DNA from: an uncultured Lachnospiraceae bacterium
GTDB taxonomy: Bacteria > Bacillota > Clostridia > Lachnospirales > Lachnospiraceae
Direction of reading: 5' to 3'
DNA: 27,492 nt
Assembly (NCBI GenBank): GCA_910578405.1
Contig: CAJTQO010000024.1
Location: forward strand, 24,225 to 51,716
How positions within the stretch are numbered: the stretch's first letter is position 1; every line of letters starts with the position of its first letter. The position numbers were made by a program, and so were the translations under genes. Under the pieces are notes generated by a model that worked only from the letters and a program-made list of their open reading frames with translations, was not told the DNA's origin and ran no database searches. Positions 21,240 through 27,492 of the stretch are shown piece by piece.

Positions 21240-22784
21240 ATGGATATGAAAATAAAAAGTGTTTGGAATCAGTTTAAAATCCTCCGGAGCCTGAAAGCGC
21301 GGATTTTCATTATTGTTTTTCTAATCGGCATTATCCCAAGCATTATTATGCGTTTCGGAATTTTGAACAGCTATGAAGACCGGGCGGTGAGCCTGCGCAC
21401 TTCCGATGTGCAAAGGCAGCTTAATATCATTGCCAATCATCTGATTACTTATAATTATCTGACAGACACTTCTTCGGAAGTGATTAGTGCGGAACTGGAG
21501 CAGCTTTCCAATTTATATGACGGACGTGTCATTATCATTAATTCCAATTTAAAAATCATCAAGGATACGTATGGAATCAGCGAGGGGAAAACGGTCATTT
21601 CGGAGGACGTTGTAAAATGTATGAAAGGCGGGGCAGGCGGTTCTGCTTTTAATGATGAGTACGATTATATCGAATTCACCACGCCTATCCTGGAAGTGGC
21701 CCCGGCGGTGGAAACCGCAGAGGGGGAGAAGCCTGCGCAAAAGGGGAAGGAGAAAAGGGATATTGTCCGTGGAGTGATGCTAACGAGCGTATCTACGGAC
21801 AGCATTGTGGTTACAATGGATATTATGAGCCGGAAGGCTCTGATTATGGAAATTATGATGGTTTCCGTTATTTTCGTCATAGCGCTTGTGTTAGTCCGAA
21901 TATTAACGAAGCCTTTCGAGCGGGTGACGAAAGCCATCAGTGAGGTGCGGGAAGGTTTTACGGATGAACCGGTTTCCGTGCCGGACTATTTGGAAACGGA
22001 ACATATTGTGGATGCTTTTAACCAATTGCTGACACGGATGCAGGCGCTGGACACGTCCAGGCAGGAATTTGTATCCAATGTGTCCCATGAACTGAAAACG
22101 CCGATTACGTCAGTGAAAGTGCTGGCCGACTCATTATTGGCGCAGCCGGATGCGCCGGCGGAACTGTACCGGGAGTTTCTGGTGGATATTGCGGAGGAGA
22201 TAGACCGGGAAGATAAAATTATCAATGACCTGCTGTCCATGGTGAAAATGGACAAAAAGGTGGCCACTATGAATGTCAGTGCGGTGGATATCAATGCCCT
22301 GACGGAAATTATTTTGAAACGGCTGCGTCCCATTGCCCGCAAAAGGGATATTGAACTGGTTTTTGAAAGCAACCGGGCGGTGTCGGCAGAGGTGGACGAG
22401 GTGAAGATGACGTTGATTCTTACCAATTTGGTGGAAAACGCCATTAAGTACAACAAAGAGCAGGGTGCGGTGAAAGTAGTGCTGGATGCGGATCACCAGT
22501 TTTTTACCCTGGAAGTGATTGATACGGGGATGGGCATTCCGCAGGACTCGTTGGAGCATATATACGAAAGATTTTACCGTGTGGACAAATCCCATTCCAA
22601 AGAAATCGGCGGAACCGGGCTGGGACTGGCGATTACCAGGAATGCGGTGCTGCTTCACCGCGGCTCCATTAAGGCATCCAGCATAGAAGGGGAAGGGACG
22701 ACATTTACGGTGAAGATACCGTTAGGCTACGTAGCGCAGGAGGAACTTCTAAGGCGGCAAAAGACGCAGCCTAAGAAGCTCTAA
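21240..22784 (+). CDS. PhoR/WalK-like membrane histidine kinase
   Basis: This 514-residue sensor kinase has a first membrane helix (about 22-40), an extracytoplasmic sensor region (about 41-198) with a small charged EGEKPAQKGKEKRD insertion, and a second helix (about 201-221: ALIMEIMMVSVIFVIALVLV). HAMP follows (to about 270), then HisKA with the phosphorylated H283 in FVSNVSHELKTPI and a HATPase domain (LILTNLVENAIKYN, DTGMGIP, FYRVDKSHS, GGTGLGLAI). All catalytic boxes are intact. The frame is open from 21195 inside the regulator gene. ATG 21240 (MDMKIKSVW) places the helix normally and avoids a 28-bp overlap, though its ribosome binding site is weak. It partners the upstream regulator; the GerM lipoprotein downstream may modulate its sensing. 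Confidence 0.93.
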   Translation: MDMKIKSVWNQFKILRSLKARIFIIVFLIGIIPSIIMRFGILNSYEDRAVSLRTSDVQRQLNIIANHLITYNYLTDTSSEVISAELEQLSNLYDGRVIIINSNLKIIKDTYGISEGKTVISEDVVKCMKGGAGGSAFNDEYDYIEFTTPILEVAPAVETAEGEKPAQKGKEKRDIVRGVMLTSVSTDSIVVTMDIMSRKALIMEIMMVSVIFVIALVLVRILTKPFERVTKAISEVREGFTDEPVSVPDYLETEHIVDAFNQLLTRMQALDTSRQEFVSNVSHELKTPITSVKVLADSLLAQPDAPAELYREFLVDIAEEIDREDKIINDLLSMVKMDKKVATMNVSAVDINALTEIILKRLRPIARKRDIELVFESNRAVSAEVDEVKMTLILTNLVENAIKYNKEQGAVKVVLDADHQFFTLEVIDTGMGIPQDSLEHIYERFYRVDKSHSKEIGGTGLGLAITRNAVLLHRGSIKASSIEGEGTTFTVKIPLGYVAQEELLRRQKTQPKKL

Positions 22785-22888
22785 ATCCCCAATGATGCAG
22801 TGTCCTTGCAGGGCGGGATGAAAGGTTCTAAGCCCTGAATGCGATACGTTATTGCCGGGTGGTTTGCGGATGGTTTATGGAGGGTGGC

Positions 22889-23827
22889 ATGAAGAGGAAG
22901 TGGATGTTGCTCTGCCTGTTGTTGGCTTTGCTGGCTGCTGTGGCCTGTGGGGGCGGGGAGCAGGCGGATAAAAGTATGGTTTATAATATTTATGTGCTGA
23001 ATAAAGAGGAAACCAGAATCTATTCCAGGGAATATGTGGCGGAGAATACGGAGCAGGAGGCATTGATTGAGGAATTGCTGGAACAGTTGCTGGCGCCTGC
23101 GGAGAAGCTGGAATACCGGGCTCCTTTGTCGGGGAATTTTGAACTGCTTGACTATACGGTGGAGGAAAAGCAGTTGATTTTGAATTTTGACGAGCAGTAT
23201 AAAGGGCTTCCGACAACGACGGAGGTGCTGGCCCGCGCCGCAGTGGTGCGGACAATGACGCAAATCAAAGGGATTGATTTTGTATCTTTCCAGATTCGTT
23301 CGGCTCCTTTGGCGGATGCGGCCGGGAATGTGGTCGGCATTATGTCGGCGGATATGTTTATCGACAACGCGGAGAGTGAGATTAATTCCGCAGAAAAGGT
23401 AAGGGTGAGGCTGTATTTTGCCAATGAGGCAGGGGACAAGCTGATTGAAACCAACCGCACATTAGTGTATAACAGCACGACCAATGTGTCCATGGAACGG
23501 CTCGTGGTGGAGCAGTTGATTGCAGGCCCCAGCGACCAGGTCAGGGACAAGGTCTATCCTACGATAAACCCGGAAACGAAAATTATAAGCGTTACGGTGA
23601 GGGATGGCACCTGTTATGTAAATTTAAATGAGAATTTTCTGACGCAGATATATAGCGTGACTTCGGATGTGACGATTTATTCTATTGCCAATTCTTTGGC
23701 GGAGCTTTCCAATATTAATAAGGTGCAGATTGCAATTAATGGGGATTCGAACGTAATGTTCCGTGAGAATACCAGCTTGGCAGTTACTTTTGGACGGAAT
23801 TTGGATATTGTTACCAATGGTTATTAA
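22889..23827 (+). CDS. Lipoprotein with two GerM domains
   Basis: This 312-residue predicted lipoprotein has a signal peptide MKRKWMLLCLLLALLAAVAC with lipobox cysteine 20, so it should be anchored outside the membrane. Two GerM-type domains follow: about 33-150 (ALIEELLEQLLAP, LILNFDEQYKGLP, AAVVRTMTQI) and about 165-290 (MERLVVEQLIAGPS, VYPTINPETKIISVTV, CYVNLNENF, IANSLAELSNINKVQIAING). GerM domains occur in spore germination proteins and in actinobacterial LpqB, which works with the MtrAB two-component system. ATG 22889 is chosen for GGAGGG 4 nt upstream; GTG 22859 in frame is less likely. Its position after a regulator-kinase pair mirrors mtrA-mtrB-lpqB. The function is inferred to be an accessory sensor or envelope-related role. 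Confidence 0.87.
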   Translation: MKRKWMLLCLLLALLAAVACGGGEQADKSMVYNIYVLNKEETRIYSREYVAENTEQEALIEELLEQLLAPAEKLEYRAPLSGNFELLDYTVEEKQLILNFDEQYKGLPTTTEVLARAAVVRTMTQIKGIDFVSFQIRSAPLADAAGNVVGIMSADMFIDNAESEINSAEKVRVRLYFANEAGDKLIETNRTLVYNSTTNVSMERLVVEQLIAGPSDQVRDKVYPTINPETKIISVTVRDGTCYVNLNENFLTQIYSVTSDVTIYSIANSLAELSNINKVQIAINGDSNVMFRENTSLAVTFGRNLDIVTNGY

Positions 23828-23832
23828 AAAGG

Positions 23833-23882
23833 AATGCGAATCTAAGGCAGCAAAAGAAGCTGCTTTAGGTCGTATTTCGCAT
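23833..23882 (+). other. Strong hairpin downstream of the GerM gene, without T tail
   Basis: ATGCGAAT (23834-23841) pairs with ATTTCGCAT (23874-23882, one bulged T), and TAAGGCAGC (23843-23851) pairs with GCTGCTTTA (23859-23867) around AAAAGAA, allowing one mismatch. On the plus strand it is followed by GGAAAAAAA, not by Ts. In the minus direction the flank is TTCCTTTTTAATAA, so it would work better as a minus-strand terminator, yet no minus gene is nearby. It may be a processing or stabilising stem in the GerM transcript. Confidence 0.55.
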
Positions 23883-23972
23883 GGAAAAAAACGCATGGAT
23901 TTCGGAAAAATTAACGGAAAAGCATTTTAAATAAATTGTTTTAACAATCAATATTGAGAGAGGGATTTTTGA

Positions 23973-24134
23973 ATGAAGCGGGAAACAGACGTATGTGCAT
24001 GGATGCCTGGAAAAGCGTCGGAGGGGGCTTGTGGCCTGGAAACTTCCAAAAGGCTTCCGGGAAAAGAGGCGATTCCCTGGGTGGATAGGGAGTTGAAATG
24101 GGAATGCGCGGAAAGGAAAACAGAATGGGAATAA
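23973..24134 (+). CDS. Possible 53-residue small protein before comEC
   Basis: An open frame starts at ATG 23973 with AGAGAGGG 8 nt upstream and ends at TAA 24132-24134, 30 bp before comEC. Its product (MKRETDVCAWMPGKASEGAC at the start) has three cysteines and four tryptophans, is hydrophilic and resembles nothing I know. It could be a genuine small protein, a leader peptide that couples translation to comEC, or a chance frame in a 337-bp spacer. The remaining spacer (23883-23972) is AT-rich and holds TTGTT/AACAA arms at 23936-23947. Confidence 0.3.
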   Translation: MKRETDVCAWMPGKASEGACGLETSKRLPGKEAIPWVDRELKWECAERKTEWE

Positions 24135-24164
24135 AAACAAAAGGGAAACAGAATAGGAGGATGG

Positions 24165-26678
24165 ATGAGAAGACCGTTATGTTTGTTGTGCCTTGTATTT
24201 TTAGGAATGGTTATGGTAGGATTGTGGATGCAGCCAGGGGGAGAAGCGGATTACGGATGGGTGGACGGGCAAAGGATTGTGGCAGAGGGGCAGGTCTATC
24301 GGAGAGAGTATAAGGAACAGAAGTTTGGCCAGGGACAGATATTGGCGCTTTATCTGAAAGAGGTGCGTATTTTAAATGGGCCGGAAGCGGCAGGAGTCAG
24401 CGGGTATGGGCTGGCAGGGCAGGGGGATGTAGGGAAGGGACAGGCAGGGAATGTAGGGAAGGGACAGCCGGGGGATGGCTGGCGCGGGCAGTTTTTTAGC
24501 AGGAAACCTGACGGCATTGTCTGCTATATGGAAGAAGATGCGCGCGTGCCGGAAATAGGGAGGACAGTGCGGGTGAGCGGAAAGGCGCGCTGCTTTTCCA
24601 AGGCCGGGAATTGGGGGGAGTTTGATATGGAAGAATATTACCGGATGATGGGGCTTTCCTTCCGGTTGGAGGATGGCAGCCTGACGGCTTGCCGGGGGAA
24701 GGTAAATTACCTGGGGGAAAGGCTGGAAAGGTTGAAAGCCTATTTTTCCGGGGCATTAGATGCGGTATTTCCTCCCAAAGAGGCTTCCATTCTGCAGGCG
24801 ATGCTGTTAGGGGAGAAGGAAGGGCTGGATGGGGAAGTGAAGAAACTGTACCGGGACAGTTCCATTATCCATATCCTGAGCATATCCGGATTGCATATTT
24901 CCATTATTGGGATGGGGCTGTACCGGTTGCTGCGCAGAGTGGGGGCGCCTTTGAAAGTTGGGGCGCTATGCTCCATAGGACTGATTTGGAGCTATGGGCT
25001 GATGACGGGCATGAGCCTGTCGGCAGTGCGGGCAATCATAATGTTTGTCCTGCACCTTACGGCTGATATGGCCGGAAGGACTTATGATTTGCTGACAGCG
25101 TTGGCGTTTTCGGCAATTGTTTTGCTTGCCGGGCAGCCGTCTTATGTGCGGTACAGTGGTTTTTTGTTTTCCTTTGGGGCGGTTGCGTCCATAGGGGTTT
25201 TGCTTCCGGCTTTGTATCAGGAAAAGCGTCCGAAAGGAAGGAAGCGGTTCTGGCGGCTGAAACAGGCCGTAGCCTGTTGCGGGGCAGTGACGATTGGGAC
25301 GCTGCCGGTGCATCTGATGTTTTCTTATCAATTTCCATGGTATTCTTTTTTGCTGAATCTGGCAGTGATTCCTCTTATGACAGTGGTGATGGCGGACGGT
25401 TTGTTTTGCATGTTGGCGGGTGGTTTTGCGCCTGCCTTGGCACGGGCGGTTGGGCTGGTTGACAGGGTGATTTTATGGTTTTACGAGCAGTGTTGTCTGT
25501 TGGGCGGCAGGCTGCCCTATGGAACGCTGCGCAGCGGACGGCCGGAAAATTGGCAGTTGGCCGGGTATATATTGCTGCTGGCGCTATTGGCGGCAATGGC
25601 GCGCAGGGGAGGGCGGAGGCTTTCTGCCTTTTGGAAAGCGCAGTGGATTCTGGCGGCGCTATGTATTTTGTTTTTGCGTATGGAAAGCGGGCTGCGGGTT
25701 ACGGCGCTGGATGTGGGGCAGGGGGACTGCATTCATATAAGGAGCGGAGAGGGGAAACATTATTTGATTGACGCGGGAAGCTCATCGAAAAGTGGGATGA
25801 CGCAATACCAGCTTTTGCCCTATTTAAAATATCAGGGGGTGGAATGGCTGGAGGTTGTGTTTGTCACGCATTCGGACAGCGACCACTGCAGCGCGATTTT
25901 GGATATGTTGGAGGAATACCAGACGGAGGGGATTGGGATTCGGTGTCTGGCGCTTCCGGATATCAGCAGGGAGAGTGCGGATGAAAAATATATGGAAATG
26001 GTAAAACGCGCAAAGGAGCATGGGATTAGCGTGCAGTATATGAGCCGGGGGCAGTATGTGGAGGATGGCGGGATGCGGCTTACCTGTATGCATCCATACA
26101 GAGGGTATGATACGTCAGAGCCAAATGAATATTCCCTTGTGCTGCTGCTTACCTATGGCAGCTTTTCCGGTTTGTTTGCCGGAGATGTGGAAGGCGGCGG
26201 GGAGGAGGAAGTCTGGGCGTATATGGAGGAGTATCTGGCAGGAAGGGGAGGAATGATAGGGAGGGAAGAAGGTATAAAGGGAGCGGAAGTGGAAAGAAGG
26301 GAGGGAGCAGAGGAAAGGGAAGGGGACAGAAGAAGGGAAGAAAGCATAAAAGCGGCAGGGGTGGAAGAAGCGGCAGGAAGGGAAGGGGATGGCGGCAGGG
26401 ACAGTGATGGAAGGGAGGAGCCTGGTTATGGGCGGCTGACATTGTTAAAGGTAGCGCATCATGGTTCCGGGTATTCTACAAAAGAGGAAATGCTGTCTGC
26501 GCTGCGTCCGCGGTTGGCTTTGATTTCCTGCGGAAAAGACAACCGTTACGGGCATCCTCATAAGGAATTGCTGGAGCGGCTGGAAAATGCCGGGTGCCGG
26601 ATTTTCATTACAGCCCAAAAGGGGGCGGTGGCCGTGGAAACGGACGGAAGGCAGGTGTGGGTAGAAAGCTTTCAATAA
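24165..26678 (+). CDS. comEC: ComEC/Rec2 DNA-uptake channel with metallo-beta-lactamase domain
   Basis: ComEC forms the membrane channel through which single-stranded DNA enters during transformation. This 837-residue protein has N-terminal membrane helices with an OB-like DUF4131 region (to about 180), the Competence domain (about 200-480: MLLGEKEGLD, ILSISGLHISIIGMGLYRLL, GMSLSAVRAIIMF), and a C-terminal MBL domain (VTALDVGQGDCIHI, LIDAGSSS, THSDSDH with H569/D571/D573/H574, FAGDV D674, KVAHHGS H765-H766, YGHPHKELLERL). A Gly/Glu/Arg-rich insert (about 692-754) splits the MBL domain, and a GKGQ-repeat insert lies at about 83-108. ATG 24165 has AGGAGG 4 nt upstream. The metal ligands look complete, so nuclease-like activity is possible. 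Confidence 0.92.
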   Translation: MRRPLCLLCLVFLGMVMVGLWMQPGGEADYGWVDGQRIVAEGQVYRREYKEQKFGQGQILALYLKEVRILNGPEAAGVSGYGLAGQGDVGKGQAGNVGKGQPGDGWRGQFFSRKPDGIVCYMEEDARVPEIGRTVRVSGKARCFSKAGNWGEFDMEEYYRMMGLSFRLEDGSLTACRGKVNYLGERLERLKAYFSGALDAVFPPKEASILQAMLLGEKEGLDGEVKKLYRDSSIIHILSISGLHISIIGMGLYRLLRRVGAPLKVGALCSIGLIWSYGLMTGMSLSAVRAIIMFVLHLTADMAGRTYDLLTALAFSAIVLLAGQPSYVRYSGFLFSFGAVASIGVLLPALYQEKRPKGRKRFWRLKQAVACCGAVTIGTLPVHLMFSYQFPWYSFLLNLAVIPLMTVVMADGLFCMLAGGFAPALARAVGLVDRVILWFYEQCCLLGGRLPYGTLRSGRPENWQLAGYILLLALLAAMARRGGRRLSAFWKAQWILAALCILFLRMESGLRVTALDVGQGDCIHIRSGEGKHYLIDAGSSSKSGMTQYQLLPYLKYQGVEWLEVVFVTHSDSDHCSAILDMLEEYQTEGIGIRCLALPDISRESADEKYMEMVKRAKEHGISVQYMSRGQYVEDGGMRLTCMHPYRGYDTSEPNEYSLVLLLTYGSFSGLFAGDVEGGGEEEVWAYMEEYLAGRGGMIGREEGIKGAEVERREGAEEREGDRRREESIKAAGVEEAAGREGDGGRDSDGREEPGYGRLTLLKVAHHGSGYSTKEEMLSALRPRLALISCGKDNRYGHPHKELLERLENAGCRIFITAQKGAVAVETDGRQVWVESFQ
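24427..24467 (+). repeat. 17-nt direct repeat within comEC (24-bp period)
   Basis: ATGTAGGGAAGGGACAG occurs at 24427-24443 and again, identical, at 24451-24467. It encodes the DVGKGQ/NVGKGQ peptides inserted in the N-terminal soluble domain. The 24-bp period keeps the frame, pointing to replication slippage in purine-rich DNA. Confidence 0.8.
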
Positions 26679-26719
26679 TGTTTTTGCGTTCAAATGAAAC
26701 TTTCCAGTGTTTCCATTCG

Positions 26720-26780
26720 TATACATGTATAGAAGGAATATAAGAAGGAGCATAAGAAGGAACATAATAGAAGGAATATT
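26720..26780 (+). repeat. Perfect 12-bp palindrome followed by four degenerate 12-bp repeats
   Basis: TATACATGTATA (26720-26731) is a perfect palindrome. It runs into AGAAGGAATATA, AGAAGGAGCATA, AGAAGGAACATA and AGAAGGAATATT, starting at 26731, 26743, 26755 and 26769 (periods 12, 12 and 14). The block lies in the 227-bp gap between comEC and the last gene. It could contain an operator and repeated AGAAGG motifs, or be slippage-derived. Confidence 0.7.
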
Positions 26781-26905
26781 TTAGAAGCCGCTTTGGTGGA
26801 AAAAGCGTTATGGAGTATGGATGGAAGCAGGCGAAAGGGGCTGGGACTGGCAGGGAACGCTTGAGGGTGAAGGAAGACAATGGGGTTTGGGAAGGAGAGG
26901 CGTTT

Positions 26906-27492
26906 ATGGATATCAGTAGGACACAGGAAGCTTGGCGGGTATTTTATGAAGCGCAGGGGAAAAATGTGGGGGCATCGGGCGAAAAGGAAGGAGCTTCTTT
27001 TGCTGGTTATATAAAAGAAGCAAAACAAAAAGAAGTAAATCAGGCAGAAGCAAATCAAGCAGAAGCAAATCAAAAGGGAGTAAATTTATTTCCGGAGGGA
27101 AAAGATGTGGCATTGCGGCATCCGCCCCTTTTTGCAACACGGTTTCCGGTGGATGATAAGAAACCCAGGGAAGAAATGACCCTGGATGAGTATAAGCAGT
27201 ATATATGCAACGTGATATCGGGGCTTCCGGTCAGCGCCAGCAGGAAGATGAACGGTTCCGGCGTATTGTTGATAAAAGAAGAGGCTTTTATGCAAATGAA
27301 GAAAGAGCCGGCGTATGAAAAGGAAGTTGTGGATATGCTGCGGGAAACATATGCTTCGGAAGCGCAGCTTTATGCGCCGGATGTGAGTTATCAGGTAATT
27401 GGGGCAAGGAAAGAGGACTGCTATGGCGCTCAAATCCCGGTGAAAAGTTATGGGTTGATGATGGCAGGGCTGCGTGCTTCCAGCCTTGGAGG
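26906..27492 (+). CDS. DUF6033-like protein, 3' end outside the window
   Basis: The first 195 codons of a plus-strand gene are visible. There is no signal peptide or membrane helix. Residues 43-60 form an Asn/Gln/Glu-rich repeat (NQAEANQAEANQ, from a 15-bp DNA repeat at about 27036-27072). The part from residue 91, with MTLDEYKQYICNVISGLPVS, then MKKEPAYEKEVVDMLRETYA and a later YQVIGARKEDCYGAQIPV, resembles what I remember of DUF6033 proteins of Lachnospiraceae, whose function is unknown. ATG 26906 is chosen for AAGGAGAGG 5 nt upstream; the frame is open back to ATG 26810. It is preceded by the palindrome and 12-bp repeats and has no evident link to comEC. Confidence 0.6.
   Translation, partial: MDISRTQEAWRVFYEAQGKNVGASGEKEGASFAGYIKEAKQKEVNQAEANQAEANQKGVNLFPEGKDVALRHPPLFATRFPVDDKKPREEMTLDEYKQYICNVISGLPVSASRKMNGSGVLLIKEEAFMQMKKEPAYEKEVVDMLRETYASEAQLYAPDVSYQVIGARKEDCYGAQIPVKSYGLMMAGLRASSLG

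Overview
The window looks like a chromosomal segment of a Clostridia (Firmicutes) genome, most likely a gut Lachnospiraceae. This is an inference from strong AGGAGG-type ribosome binding sites, TTGACA/TATAAT-type promoters, moderately high GC, an argJ-argB-argD cluster, OmpR/PhoR-type signalling and a ComEA/ComEC pair. No species can be named from the sequence alone. Apart from a tRNA and two genes at the left edge on the minus strand, everything reads on the plus strand.

Left edge (1-1300, minus): a partial tRNA-Pro(UGG) with a near-consensus promoter, then a YfcE-type phosphodiesterase and the house-cleaning nucleotide pyrophosphatase rdgB, transcribed from a TTGACA promoter at 1370-1398.

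Accessory block (1646-12861, plus): one long operon driven by a near-consensus promoter at 1646-1674. It encodes a MoxR-type AAA+ ATPase of the YehL kind, a 1312-residue fusion of a DUF5682 domain with a von Willebrand A (VWA) domain, a protein with two SWIM-type zinc-finger motifs, a small helical protein that resembles a module inside the SWIM protein, and an 1175-residue DUF4132 (MolR-like) protein. The set matches the uncharacterised E. coli yehI/L/M/P/Q group. Its biochemical role is unknown; a MoxR/VWA chaperone or conflict/stress machine is the best inference. Just before the DUF4132 gene lies a 108-bp tandem duplication made of palindromic elements with 16-bp terminal inverted repeats. 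It can fold in alternative ways directly upstream of that gene's ribosome binding site, and it resembles a small mobile palindromic repeat.

Middle (12943-19429): a half-size EamA transporter, the arginine biosynthesis genes argJ, argB and argD (argC and argF are not in the window), a membrane-anchored solute-binding-like protein with a Gly/Asp-rich insertion and no permease partner, and a YdcZ-type small transporter.

Right (19486-26678): a ComEA-like SLBB/helix-hairpin-helix lipoprotein, an OmpR-family response regulator, a PhoR/WalK-like histidine kinase, a two-GerM-domain lipoprotein and ComEC. Regulator, kinase and GerM lipoprotein recall the actinobacterial MtrA-MtrB-LpqB arrangement, here placed between two DNA-uptake genes. 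The window ends inside a gene whose product resembles DUF6033 proteins. A recurrent theme is purine-rich, Gly/Glu/Arg/Asp-rich insertions in otherwise conserved proteins.
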